The notes beneath the pieces were generated by a model that ran no database searches, was not told the DNA's origin, and saw only the letters and a program-made list of their open reading frames with translations. A stretch of 64,000 nucleotides of DNA, taken from assembly GCF_023278085.1 (NCBI RefSeq), contig NZ_CP066265.1, forward strand, positions 3,242,001 to 3,306,000, written 5' to 3'. The position numbers were made by a program, and so were the translations under genes. The stretch comes from Pseudomonas syringae. GTDB lineage: Bacteria; Pseudomonadota; Gammaproteobacteria; Pseudomonadales; Pseudomonadaceae. This document shows, piece by piece, positions 20,082 through 29,547 of this stretch (the first letter of the stretch is position 1; each line of letters begins with the position of its first letter).

Positions 20082-21518
20082 ATGAGGTTACAGCCGGTTG
20101 ACAGTCTTTCGCTCACCCGCACCAGTCTGGTCGAGTACTTTCTCTTCGGTATTCGTCTGACCCACGGCATCGCCTGCATGCTCCCCGGGCTGATGATCAT
20201 GCTGCTGACCAAGGACAGCAGACCGGAAGCGCCAGAGAGCTATCTGGCGATCATGCTGTTCTTCGGTTTTGTCGGCGTACTGATGTTCCAGGCCATGGGG
20301 GTCTATTCCGAAGCCCTGTTCAGTAACGACTTGCGCATGGGAACGATGGCCCTGGCTTGGTCTGCTGCATTCGGCCTGCTGCTGTTCATGCAACAGGCGC
20401 TGGGCATGTTCGGCTACCTTTCCAACGAAGAACTGCTCATCTGGTACCTGGGCAGCCTCGCCCTGTTCGGCATCACTCGCCTGCTGCTGCTGATGTTATT
20501 CAAGCACCAGATGCGCAAGGGTGTGTTCTTGCAGCACGCAGTCATTCTGGGGGCCACGGAAAACGGCCAGCGTCTGGCCGAATACCTGCTCGAGCATCAG
20601 GACATTCGCTCGGGCGTGACCGGTTTCATCGATGACCGCATCGGGCGCCTGCCCAAGACCGTGGCCAATCTGCCCATGTTGGGCAACACCAGCGATCTGG
20701 AGCGGCTGATTCGCGAAGAGAAAGTCACCCAGGTACTGGTCGCCCTGCCCTGGACGGCGGAAAACCGCATGGACTACATCATTCGCGAGTTGCGCAGGCT
20801 GCCGGTGAACGTACTGCTGGTGCCGGACATGATTGCCTTTCGGCACACCCACAACCGCATCACAGAAGTCGCCAGGCTGCCGATGTTCAATGCCTCGGAC
20901 GTGCCGCTCAATGGCTGGTCGCCATTCATCAAGCGGGCCGAGGACATCGTCCTGTCTTCGCTGGCAGTGCTGGCGTTGTCGCCGGTCATGCTGCTGGTGG
21001 CGCTGGCGATCAAGCTCGACTCGCCGGGCCCGGTGTTGTTTCGCCAGAAACGCTATGGCTACAACAACCGCTTGATCGAAGTGTTCAAGTTCCGCTCCAT
21101 GCATCAGCACCAGGCCGATGCGACCGCCGAACAACAGACCACTCGCGGCGATTCCAGAATCACCCGGGTTGGCCGCTTCATTCGCAAGACCAGCTTGGAT
21201 GAATTGCCCCAGTTGTTCAACGTGGTCGCCGGCAGTATGTCGATGGTCGGTCCGCGTCCGCATGCGACCGCCACCAAGGCGGCAGGCATTCTGTTCGAAC
21301 AGGCGGTGAAGGAGTACACGTCGCGCCATCGCGTCAAACCCGGCATCACCGGGCTGGCGCAGATCAATGGCTATCGGGGTGAAACAGACACCGTTGAAAA
21401 AATCGAAAAACGCGTCGAGTTCGATCTCGAGTACATCGAAAACTGGTCCGTCTGGTTCGACCTGTACATCCTTATGCGCACTGTTCCGGCAGTGATCTTC
21501 ACCCGCGAGGCTTACTGA
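20082..21518 (+). CDS. pslA: undecaprenyl-phosphate glycosyl-1-phosphate transferase PslA
   Basis: PslA starts Psl repeat-unit synthesis by transferring a sugar phosphate to the lipid carrier at the inner membrane. The 478-residue protein has about four hydrophobic segments in its first 140 residues and a Rossmann-like middle domain (VILGATENGQRLAEYLLEHQ, about 150-270). A re-entrant membrane helix lies near 287-308, and a C-terminal bacterial sugar transferase domain follows. The latter contains LFRQKRYGYNN, FKFRSM, KTSLDELPQLFNVVAGSMS and GPRPHA. Its TGA overlaps the pslB ATG. It is the first gene of the operon. Confidence 0.94.
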   Translation: MRLQPVDSLSLTRTSLVEYFLFGIRLTHGIACMLPGLMIMLLTKDSRPEAPESYLAIMLFFGFVGVLMFQAMGVYSEALFSNDLRMGTMALAWSAAFGLLLFMQQALGMFGYLSNEELLIWYLGSLALFGITRLLLLMLFKHQMRKGVFLQHAVILGATENGQRLAEYLLEHQDIRSGVTGFIDDRIGRLPKTVANLPMLGNTSDLERLIREEKVTQVLVALPWTAENRMDYIIRELRRLPVNVLLVPDMIAFRHTHNRITEVARLPMFNASDVPLNGWSPFIKRAEDIVLSSLAVLALSPVMLLVALAIKLDSPGPVLFRQKRYGYNNRLIEVFKFRSMHQHQADATAEQQTTRGDSRITRVGRFIRKTSLDELPQLFNVVAGSMSMVGPRPHATATKAAGILFEQAVKEYTSRHRVKPGITGLAQINGYRGETDTVEKIEKRVEFDLEYIENWSVWFDLYILMRTVPAVIFTREAY

Positions 21519-22975
21519 TGAGCACTCTCATTCCCTGCATCATCGCCGGTGGCTCCGGCACCCGTCTGTGGCCAGTCTCGCGCGAAGCCATGCCAAAACC
21601 GTTCATGCGCCTTCCGGACGGTGAAAGCCTGTTACAGAAAACCTTCCTGCGCGCAGTCGGCCTGCCTGGCGTCGATCGCCTGCTGACCGTCACCAACCGG
21701 GAAGTGTACTTCCGTACCGTGGATGACTATCGCCAGCTCAACAAAGGCAAGGCGCGTCTGGATTTCATCCTCGAACCCTTCGGACGCAATACGGCCGCCG
21801 CCGTGGCCGCCGCGGCCCTGCATGTCAGCCAGCAATATGGGGATGATGCGCAATTGCTGGTGCTGCCTGCCGATCACCTGATCACCAATCTTGATGCGTT
21901 TTCCAGGGCGGTGAGCGCCGCGCAGCAACTGGCTGCCGAGGGTTGGCTGGTCACCTTTGGCATCCTGCCGAGCGCGCCGGAAACCGGCTTTGGTTACATC
22001 GAGAAAGGCCAGGCGCTCAACGCGGATGGCTGCCAGGTAGCGCGTTTTGTGGAGAAACCCGACGCCGCCACCGCTCAGGCCTGGCTGGATGGCGGCCAGC
22101 ACCTGTGGAACGCCGGGATGTTCTGCATGCGCGCCGATGCCGTGTTGCGCGAATTTCAAACCCACGCCCCTGACGTGCTGAGCGCAGTGCTGGCCTGCCT
22201 GGAATCCAGCCAGCGCAAGGAAGGTAACCGCGAGCTGCAAATCGAGCTGGACAGCGATGCATTTGGCCTAGTGCCGGACATTTCCATCGATTACGCGCTG
22301 ATGGAGCGCTCCGAAAAAGTCGCCGTCGTACCGTGCGACCTCGGCTGGAGCGACATCGGTTCGTGGAAGGCGGTACGTGAACTGACCGCCGCCGACGCGC
22401 ACGGCAACCAGTGCAATGGCGAAACCGTGCTGCACGATGTCACTAATTGCTACATCGACTCGCCGAAGCGGCTGGTCGGCGCCATAGGTGTCGATAATCT
22501 GATCATCGTCGACACCCCGGACGCCCTGTTGATCGCAGACGGCCGACGCAGTCAGGACGTGAAGATCATTGCTCAGGAACTCAAGCGTCAGGGCCACGAT
22601 GCCTATCGTCTGCACCGTACCGTCACCCGGCCCTGGGGCACTTACACCGTGCTGGAAGAAGGCAAGCGGTTCAAGATCAAGAGGATTGTGGTTCGCCCGC
22701 AGGCGTCCCTGTCACTGCAGATGCACCATCACCGCAGCGAACACTGGATCGTCGTCAGCGGCATGGCCACGGTCACCAATGGCGAGCGCGAATTCATGCT
22801 CGACACCAACGAATCGACGTTCATCAAACCGGGCTTTACCCACCGGCTGGTCAATCCGGGCGTGATCGATCTGGTCATGATCGAAGTCCAGAGCGGCGAG
22901 TACCTGGGCGAAGACGACATCGTGCGCTTCACCGACATTTACGGACGTGTACCCGAGCAGGCTGTAAAGAGCTGA
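21518..22975 (+). CDS. pslB: bifunctional mannose-1-phosphate guanylyltransferase / mannose-6-phosphate isomerase PslB
   Basis: PslB makes GDP-mannose precursors for Psl. The 485-residue protein has an N-terminal nucleotidyltransferase domain with GGSGTRLWPVSRE (residues 9-21) and a C-terminal cupin isomerase domain (about 330-480). The cupin domain carries RPQASLSLQMHHHRSEHWIV, the metal-site region, and FIKPGFTHRLVNPG. Length is typical of type II PMI-GMP enzymes such as AlgA. It starts inside the pslA stop (TGATG), so translation is coupled. A 72-bp gap follows before pslD, where P. aeruginosa has pslC. Confidence 0.94.
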   Translation: MSTLIPCIIAGGSGTRLWPVSREAMPKPFMRLPDGESLLQKTFLRAVGLPGVDRLLTVTNREVYFRTVDDYRQLNKGKARLDFILEPFGRNTAAAVAAAALHVSQQYGDDAQLLVLPADHLITNLDAFSRAVSAAQQLAAEGWLVTFGILPSAPETGFGYIEKGQALNADGCQVARFVEKPDAATAQAWLDGGQHLWNAGMFCMRADAVLREFQTHAPDVLSAVLACLESSQRKEGNRELQIELDSDAFGLVPDISIDYALMERSEKVAVVPCDLGWSDIGSWKAVRELTAADAHGNQCNGETVLHDVTNCYIDSPKRLVGAIGVDNLIIVDTPDALLIADGRRSQDVKIIAQELKRQGHDAYRLHRTVTRPWGTYTVLEEGKRFKIKRIVVRPQASLSLQMHHHRSEHWIVVSGMATVTNGEREFMLDTNESTFIKPGFTHRLVNPGVIDLVMIEVQSGEYLGEDDIVRFTDIYGRVPEQAVKS

Positions 22976-23047
22976 TTAGCACCCCGCCACCATGAATTTA
23001 TTACCCGTAAGGGAGCCGTATTTGTGCATGACAGGAGTTCAGGAACA

Positions 23048-23824
23048 ATGAAGAGCATGATGCTGATCGCCAGCTTATTGCTGTTGAGCGCGTGCAATAC
23101 CCCTTCGAGAATCGGCCTGCCCGATGATCGTGCACAGATCGAGGCCAGCCAGGCGGCGGGCCGGGCGCTGGCCGGCAAGCCTTTGCCACCGGAGCGCATT
23201 CGGGCCGGCGATACGCTGAGGATCGTGCGTAACAGTGGCGAGGCGCCTTCTATTTCAGCGTTCACGGCCAACTCCATCTATGAGCTGACGCTGTTTCAGG
23301 TGCTCAACGACGGCACGTTTTCCTACCCCTACATCGGCACGGTCAAGGCTGCCGGTCTTACGTTGCCACAATTGAATGACCTGCTGGAAAGCAAGCTGCA
23401 GAACGTCTACCGCGAGACGGCGCTGACCATCAATATCTCGCAGTCGCCGGGCAATACCGTGTTCGTGGGCGGTGCCGTGCGCAACTCGGTCACCCTGTCC
23501 ACCAGCATTGCTACCAACCTGGAGCAGGCCATCGTCGGGGCTGGCGGTGTGGCGCTGGATGCGGATGCCGGTCAGGTCGCGTTATTGCGTCAGGAAGAAA
23601 ACGGCCTCTACAAGACCTACCTGTTCGACTACAGCAAGTTCCTCTGGGCAGGTGCAGGAGGCCCCACGGCGCCGGTGCTGTTGAAGCGCGGCGACATCGT
23701 GTTTGTTCCCAAATCATCGGTCGGCAACAAGGTTGACGGCGTTTCCCTGTATTTCAACCAGTTGATCCCCTTTGCGAAGTCGATCGGCCTGGGCTTGAAC
23801 TACGAGCTGCGCAACAACAATTAA
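23048..23824 (+). CDS. pslD: polysaccharide export lipoprotein PslD
   Basis: PslD is an outer-membrane-associated export protein of the Wza type. The 258-residue precursor has a lipoprotein signal, MKSMMLIASLLLLSAC, with the lipobox cysteine at residue 16. The Poly_export domain follows (IRAGDTLRIVRNSG, FSYPYIGTVKAAGLTLPQLN), then a SLBB-like segment (NTVFVGGAVRNSVTLS, about 140-200). The ATG at 23048 is chosen because it gives a clean signal peptide, with AGGA just upstream; an in-frame ATG 24 bp earlier is less likely. Confidence 0.93.
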   Translation: MKSMMLIASLLLLSACNTPSRIGLPDDRAQIEASQAAGRALAGKPLPPERIRAGDTLRIVRNSGEAPSISAFTANSIYELTLFQVLNDGTFSYPYIGTVKAAGLTLPQLNDLLESKLQNVYRETALTINISQSPGNTVFVGGAVRNSVTLSTSIATNLEQAIVGAGGVALDADAGQVALLRQEENGLYKTYLFDYSKFLWAGAGGPTAPVLLKRGDIVFVPKSSVGNKVDGVSLYFNQLIPFAKSIGLGLNYELRNNN

Positions 23825-23841
23825 TTGTCAGGGAAACAGAC

Positions 23842-25833
23842 ATGATCAACATCCGCTCATTCCGCGACCTGCTGCGCCTGTTCTTCATCTTCAAGCGCGA
23901 AGTCAAGATTACTGTGCTGGCGACCTTCGTCATCATTCTGCTGGGCGCGTTTCTGCTCCCGAATCGCTATGAATCGACCGCGCTGTTGCTGGTCAAACCC
24001 GGCCGTGACAGCAACACCGTGCCGATCGAGCTTTCCGACCGCCAGGCCATCGTATTGCCCAGCGGCCTGCGCGACCCCTTGCTGGACGAAGAGCGCATGC
24101 TGACCGGGCGACCGATCATGCGCGCCGTGTCCGAGAAATACCTCGCTGAATTGTCCATGGCACAACCCGAAACCGGCGTATTGGCCTCGGTAAAAAACGG
24201 CCTCAAGGCGGTCGTTGGCGGCATCGTGGAAGGCATTCGCAGCGTTCTGCAATTCATCGGTCTGGCGGAAAAACGCGCGCAGGCCGAGCGATTGGCCGAA
24301 GACCTCGAGAAAAACTTCAAGGTGCGCCATGAACCGGGTTCATCGGTGATGGAGCTGACCTTCACCTGGAACGATCCGAGCACCGCACAGACCGTGCTCC
24401 GGACCTGGATCGAGGAATACCAGCTGCAACGGACCAAAACCCTGGGCCGGGTCAGTTTGTATGCGTTCTACGAGTCGGAAGTGAAAACCACCGCCGAGAA
24501 CATCATCGAGTACAAGAAGCAGATCCAGAACTACCTCAACCAACTGAGCGCCGTGAGCATTTCCCAGCGCCTGGCGGATACTTCGCAGGGGCTCAACGAC
24601 CTGCGCACCGAGCGCAACAACACGATCCGCTCCATCGCTTCGACCAAGGCAGGTCTGGACCTGTTGAAAAAACAGCTGGCCGAGCAGCCCAAGACAGTTT
24701 CGGCCGGACGCGAACTGGCGCTCAACCCCAATCGCCAGGACTTGCAGAACCGCATCAATGGCAAGGAAGTGGAACGTCAGGAAATGTTGCGCTCGTTCAA
24801 GGAACAGGCGCCGCCGATCCGTGCGGTCAATGAAGAAATCGCCAACCTGAAAAAGCTGCTCAACGAACAGGACGCGACCGTCCAGCGTTCGGAAAGCATC
24901 ACGCCCAACCCGATCTACAACCGCATGCAGAACGTGTATGCCGACCAGCAGACCAGCTACGCCCGCCTGCAGACCCAGCTCGCCCAGCAGAACGCACAGA
25001 TTGCGCAACTGGAAAGCGACCGTCAGCAGGCATTGAACCTGGAGCCCGAACTTTCGCGCCTGCAGAACGAGCTGGATGCGTCAGAAAAAAGCTATGCGCT
25101 GTACAAGGACAGCCTGGAAAAATCACGTATCGACCGCGAGCTGGACAATAGCCAGATCAGTAACATCGCGTCGATTGAAGAAGCGACCTTCAATCCCAGC
25201 CGGGTCTTCCCGAAAAGCATGCTGATGCTGCTTCTGGCCGTTCCGCTGAGCATGGTGGTAGGCGCTCTGGCGCTGTACTTCTTCTACCTCCTCGACCAGC
25301 GCATTCATGATGGCGACAAGATCGAAAGCAGCTTCGGCGTGCCGGTCTGGACCAGCTTGCCGGATCTGGAAAGAGCGCAGGAACGCAGTGCCGCGTTCAC
25401 CTCCAACCTGCACCGGGTGTACGGCATTCTGCCGCTGGATCAGGTCGATGAGCGCGGGCTGACCATCGGCTTCACCTCGGTCAAATCCGGCGCGGGTGTG
25501 TCATTCGTGATCGAACGGCTGAGCACCCTATTGACGGAACAGGGTCACCGGGTGCGCACCGAAGGCCGCGGCCCCGCCAGCCCAGGCGAAATCGTGCTGA
25601 TCAATGCCTCGGCCCTGGCCGCCAATCAGGACGCCTTCGTGCTGCTGCGCAAGGCCAACCTGATCGTGCTGGTGGTGCGGGCTCAGGAAACCACGATACC
25701 GATGCTCGAAGACACCTTGAACAACCTTAATACCGCCTTCAAGAAAGTCGACGGCATCATCATCAACCGCCGCCGTTTCGAAGTGCCGGAGCGGGTTCTG
25801 AAGTTCCTCAAACGGATCGGGAGCCGAGGCTGA
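23842..25833 (+). CDS. pslE: Wzz/GumC-type chain-length and export protein PslE
   Basis: PslE is an inner-membrane polysaccharide co-polymerase. In the 663-residue protein, one transmembrane helix lies near residues 25-45 and a second near 457-480. A Wzz domain and long periplasmic coiled coils (about 200-430) lie between them. The C-terminal about 170 residues resemble the nucleotide-binding fold of BY-kinases. The P-loop position reads SVKSGAGVSFV without the GKS/T motif, so ATP binding is doubtful. It starts 17 bp after pslD and overlaps the pslF start (TGATG). Confidence 0.93.
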   Translation: MINIRSFRDLLRLFFIFKREVKITVLATFVIILLGAFLLPNRYESTALLLVKPGRDSNTVPIELSDRQAIVLPSGLRDPLLDEERMLTGRPIMRAVSEKYLAELSMAQPETGVLASVKNGLKAVVGGIVEGIRSVLQFIGLAEKRAQAERLAEDLEKNFKVRHEPGSSVMELTFTWNDPSTAQTVLRTWIEEYQLQRTKTLGRVSLYAFYESEVKTTAENIIEYKKQIQNYLNQLSAVSISQRLADTSQGLNDLRTERNNTIRSIASTKAGLDLLKKQLAEQPKTVSAGRELALNPNRQDLQNRINGKEVERQEMLRSFKEQAPPIRAVNEEIANLKKLLNEQDATVQRSESITPNPIYNRMQNVYADQQTSYARLQTQLAQQNAQIAQLESDRQQALNLEPELSRLQNELDASEKSYALYKDSLEKSRIDRELDNSQISNIASIEEATFNPSRVFPKSMLMLLLAVPLSMVVGALALYFFYLLDQRIHDGDKIESSFGVPVWTSLPDLERAQERSAAFTSNLHRVYGILPLDQVDERGLTIGFTSVKSGAGVSFVIERLSTLLTEQGHRVRTEGRGPASPGEIVLINASALAANQDAFVLLRKANLIVLVVRAQETTIPMLEDTLNNLNTAFKKVDGIIINRRRFEVPERVLKFLKRIGSRG

Positions 25834-27011
25834 TGCGCATTGCCCTGCTGGCCCCGCTGCCACCTGAACAAAACGGTATCGCCGACTATGCCGGGCACCT
25901 TCGTCAGGCGCTGGAAGGCCTCGGTCTGCAGATCAGCACGCCGCTGCAAGGGATCGGCAACGACCCTCGGGCCGCTGAGCAGCGCGTGAGGGAAACCGAC
26001 TGGAGCAGCATTGATCTGGTGCATGCCGAACTGGGCGGCGGGCGGCTCGCAGAGTTTCAGGCGCTGCGCGCGCTGCGTCGGCGTTTTCCAAAGCTGCCAC
26101 TGACCGCCACCGTTCATGACCCCGAGCGCCTGGTCTGGCGTCGGGAAAAGCTGCCCTGGCCGTTGTCCTTGGCCAGTGGCATGCGTTCGCCGTTGCCGGA
26201 AATCGCCACGGTGCTGGCCGATCCATTGTGCCTGCACGAAGAACGGCAGCTGGCCCGGCACATGACCCGGCTGATCACCCTGACCCAGGCCGGAAGCCGC
26301 AGCCTCAGGCAGCGCATGGGTCTCAAGCCAGAGCAAATGGTGGTGATCAACCACGGAAATGTGGCCATTGAACCCGTGCCCCTGCCGCCCTTGCAACCAC
26401 TGCGCCTGCTGTACTTTGGATTTATCTATCGCGGCAAGGGCATCGAAGACCTGCTGGATGCGCTGGCCAGCGTGTTCACCGCCCAGCCGGCGCTGCGTTC
26501 AAGCGTGCGCCTTACACTTGCAGGCGGCAGCGAGCCGGAAATGGCCTTCGGCCCGTCCGGCAGCTACCTGGAGCAGTTGCGGCTGCACATTCGCCGGCTG
26601 GGCCTGACCGACCTCGTCGACTGGCAACTGGACTTGCCGGCCGAACAGATCCCGCAGGTGATTCAGGCGCATCATGTGATGGTTTTGCCCTATCGTGAAT
26701 CAAGCAAACTGAAGATTCTCGGTCAGTTGCGCGGTACCAGTGGCGCCTTGTCCTGGGCGGTGGCCTGCGGGCGCGGCGTGATTACGTCGGACGCCCGTTC
26801 GTTTGCCGAAGAAGTCTCACACGGCAACGGCATGATCTATCCGCAAGGCGACGTCGAAGGCCTGGCAAACGCTCTGACGCATGTCTGCGCGACGCCGGAT
26901 CTGGTGGTGCAATGGGCGGTAAAGGCCCTGGACATGGGCAAGTCCCGGGTCTGGGGCCTCACCGCTGAACGTTTTCGGGATGTCTTCCGACAGGCCTGCG
27001 AGGTGAAATGA
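25833..27011 (+). CDS. pslF: glycosyltransferase PslF
   Basis: A 392-residue cytoplasmic GT4-type (GT-B fold) glycosyltransferase that adds a sugar to the Psl repeat unit. The N-terminal part begins MRIALLAPLPPEQNGIADYAGHL. The C-terminal half has LYFGFIYRGKGIEDLLDALA, HVMVLPYRESSKLKILGQLR and late conserved residues RGVITSDARSFAEEV. No signal peptide. The start overlaps the pslE stop, and the stop is 1 bp before pslG. Sugar specificity cannot be read from sequence. Confidence 0.9.
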   Translation: MRIALLAPLPPEQNGIADYAGHLRQALEGLGLQISTPLQGIGNDPRAAEQRVRETDWSSIDLVHAELGGGRLAEFQALRALRRRFPKLPLTATVHDPERLVWRREKLPWPLSLASGMRSPLPEIATVLADPLCLHEERQLARHMTRLITLTQAGSRSLRQRMGLKPEQMVVINHGNVAIEPVPLPPLQPLRLLYFGFIYRGKGIEDLLDALASVFTAQPALRSSVRLTLAGGSEPEMAFGPSGSYLEQLRLHIRRLGLTDLVDWQLDLPAEQIPQVIQAHHVMVLPYRESSKLKILGQLRGTSGALSWAVACGRGVITSDARSFAEEVSHGNGMIYPQGDVEGLANALTHVCATPDLVVQWAVKALDMGKSRVWGLTAERFRDVFRQACEVK

Positions 27012-27012
27012 C

Positions 27013-28326
27013 ATGCAACGTGCGTCCAGATTCCGACAGACCCTCACCGCAGCGCTGATGACCGCGATGCTGAGCTGCGCCGTTCAGGCAGCGACCGTCC
27101 TGAAAGCGCCTCGCGAGGTGGTCTGGAAGGATTTTCTGGGCGTGAACGTGCAGTTTCAGTACTTTGCTCCGGACATCTATCAGCAACAGATGAACCGTCT
27201 CGACGAACTGGGCCTGAACTGGGTGAGGCTGACCATCCACTGGCCGATCATCGAGCCGAAGAAGGATCAAGACGCGCTGACCGAACTGGATGCCGCGAGG
27301 GCGGCCATCAAGACCCGCCACTACAACACACTGGCGTACCTGGTGGGCTCGGCGCCCTTCGCCAGCAGTGCACCGGCCGACGCGGCCAGCCGCGATCAGT
27401 ACCCGCCGATGGACTTCAACCTCTTTGCCGCCCGCATGACCGCCCTCGCCCAACGCTATCCGCAGGTCGGCAACTGGCAGGTGTGGAACGAACCGAACAT
27501 CATCTGGCTGCCCAAGGAAGACCCGGCAGCCTACGCTCGGTTGCTGACCACCACCGCCAATGCGATTCGCTCTGTGCTGCCGGACAAGACCATTGTGACC
27601 GCAGGCATGGCGTATTACAGCCAGATGCATAGCACCTCCGGTTATATGCTGCAGACGCTGATCGAAAACGGCCTTGGCAAACAGAATATCGTGGCCGCCT
27701 ACCACCCCTACTCCGAGTACCCGGAAGGCGACTCGGTGCCCGACCGGGATTTTCTGGTGCGCGCCAACGCCATGAACAACCTGCTGCACGGCAACGGCGT
27801 CAGTCAGGTGTGGGCCACCGAATGGGGCTGGTCGAGCTATTCGGGTCCGGTGGAAATGCAGCGGCTGATCGGCACCGACGGCCAGGCGGATTTCACACTG
27901 CGCCGCCTGGCAATGATGAGCGCCATGGATTTCCAGCGCATCTTTCTTTTCAACCTCAGCGATCTCGATGAACGCGCCTCGGCCCGCGACCAGGGCTATG
28001 GTTTGCTTGATCTGCAAGCCAATCCGAAGCCGGTCTACACCGCGTTACAAAACTTTTTGTCCATCACCGGCCCGCGTTTGCTGCCTGCCGATGCGCCTGC
28101 CGTGAGCCGGGTGCCGGACGATCTGTATGCCGTGCCATGGAGCCGTGCCGACGGCACGCGCCTGCTGATGTTCTGGAGCGCCGCCGGCACCTCGCTGACC
28201 TTTCCGGACATCAAGGCCGCCGTATTGCATGACCCACTCACCGGCGGGCGTGTTCCGCTGTCAGGCAGCGAAGGCATTACGTTGCTGCTCAAGCCGACGC
28301 TACAGATTCTGGAATGGAAACCCTGA
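27013..28326 (+). CDS. pslG: Psl glycoside hydrolase PslG
   Basis: PslG is an endo-acting glycosidase of family GH39 that trims Psl and is tied to the periplasm. The 437-residue precursor has an N-terminal hydrophobic signal (about residues 10-26, ending VQAA). The acid/base glutamate is Glu160 in WQVWNEPNIIW, and the nucleophile is Glu270 in WATEWGWSSY. These correspond to E165 and E276 of P. aeruginosa PslG with nearly the same spacing. It lies in the middle of the operon, 1 bp after pslF. Confidence 0.93.
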   Translation: MQRASRFRQTLTAALMTAMLSCAVQAATVLKAPREVVWKDFLGVNVQFQYFAPDIYQQQMNRLDELGLNWVRLTIHWPIIEPKKDQDALTELDAARAAIKTRHYNTLAYLVGSAPFASSAPADAASRDQYPPMDFNLFAARMTALAQRYPQVGNWQVWNEPNIIWLPKEDPAAYARLLTTTANAIRSVLPDKTIVTAGMAYYSQMHSTSGYMLQTLIENGLGKQNIVAAYHPYSEYPEGDSVPDRDFLVRANAMNNLLHGNGVSQVWATEWGWSSYSGPVEMQRLIGTDGQADFTLRRLAMMSAMDFQRIFLFNLSDLDERASARDQGYGLLDLQANPKPVYTALQNFLSITGPRLLPADAPAVSRVPDDLYAVPWSRADGTRLLMFWSAAGTSLTFPDIKAAVLHDPLTGGRVPLSGSEGITLLLKPTLQILEWKP

Positions 28327-28329
28327 TCC

Positions 28330-29547
28330 ATGCGAATTCTATGGACAATCCCCTACCTGCCCTGGCCAACCACCAGTGGCGGCAAGACCCGGGAATACCA
28401 TTTGCTGCGCAACCTGGCCGCGCGCGGGCATCACATCACCTTGCTGGTGCAGTCCAAGACCCCACTCGATGACAGTTGCCGCGCCGCGCTGGAGCCCTGG
28501 CTGGAACGCCTGATCGTGGTCGACCGACGCCCGCTGCTCAGCCTGCGCACTTTGCTGGCTGTCGCCTTCGCATCGCCCCCTATGCTGGCCAGCGTCAACG
28601 GCTATGCGCCGCAACTGGAGCAGGTTTTCGAAGACTTGCTCAAGGAAGACTGGGACATCATCCAGTTGCAGCACACCTATTCCTTCCAGCCTTTCGAACG
28701 CGCGCTCAAGCGCTCGGGCAAGCCGTTCGTGCTCACCGAGCACAACGTTGAATCAGACCTGGGTGCAGCCAGTTACGACCGCCTGCCACGCTGGGCCAGC
28801 CTGTTCGCCGTGTATGACCGCTGGCGTTACCGGCGCTGGGAGAAACGCGTATTCAAACAGAGCAGCGAGCTGATTGCCGTCACCGAAGACGACGCCAAGG
28901 CGCTCTCACGCCTGAGCGGCAGGGCAACGTCTTACGTGGTCAACAGCGTCGATTGCGGCCACTACGCCAGCGTTCACGCCGACCGCAGCAGCCAGCGTCT
29001 GCTGTTCATCGGCAACTACGAATACGGCCCCAATATCGACGCCGTCGAGTGGGCGCTGGACGACATCATGCCCAGGGTCTGGGCGCAGGCGCCGGAGGTG
29101 CGCTTTGCCATCGGCGGTTTTGGCATGCCTGACACCTGGCGCGAGCGCTGGCCAGATCCGCGTATCGAATGGCTGGGCTTTGTCCCGGACCTGCGTACCG
29201 TGCAGGCCACCGCCGCGATGTTTTTCGCGCCCTTGCGCCAAGGCGGCGGTTCCAAGCTCAAGACCCTGGAAGCCATGGCTGCCGGTCTGCCGGTGGTGAC
29301 TACCGCGCAGGGTGTTTCCGGACTCTTCGTTACCAACGGCGAGCATTATCTGGGCAGCGAAGAAGCCTCCGGGCTGGCTACGCTGATCGTCGAATACATC
29401 GACAAACCTGCCCGGCTCGATCAGATCGGTGAGGCGGGCCGCATAGACGTGCGCACCCGCCATGACTGGTCTGTTTCGGCCGCTCAACTGGAAGTGATCT
29501 ACACCCGTTTTTCGCTCCCCAAGCAAGGATCGCGCTCATGCGTATAG
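28330..29547 (+). CDS. pslH: glycosyltransferase PslH
   Basis: A 405-residue GT4-type glycosyltransferase beginning MRILWTIPYLPWPTTSGGKT. C-terminal motifs include LLFIGNYEYGPNIDAVEWAL, FFAPLRQGGGSKLKTLEAMA and GLPVVTTAQGVSGL. It is a cytoplasmic enzyme in the pathway building the mannose-rich Psl unit. It starts 4 bp after pslG and overlaps pslI by 10 bp. Sugar specificity is not readable. Confidence 0.91.
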   Translation: MRILWTIPYLPWPTTSGGKTREYHLLRNLAARGHHITLLVQSKTPLDDSCRAALEPWLERLIVVDRRPLLSLRTLLAVAFASPPMLASVNGYAPQLEQVFEDLLKEDWDIIQLQHTYSFQPFERALKRSGKPFVLTEHNVESDLGAASYDRLPRWASLFAVYDRWRYRRWEKRVFKQSSELIAVTEDDAKALSRLSGRATSYVVNSVDCGHYASVHADRSSQRLLFIGNYEYGPNIDAVEWALDDIMPRVWAQAPEVRFAIGGFGMPDTWRERWPDPRIEWLGFVPDLRTVQATAAMFFAPLRQGGGSKLKTLEAMAAGLPVVTTAQGVSGLFVTNGEHYLGSEEASGLATLIVEYIDKPARLDQIGEAGRIDVRTRHDWSVSAAQLEVIYTRFSLPKQGSRSCV

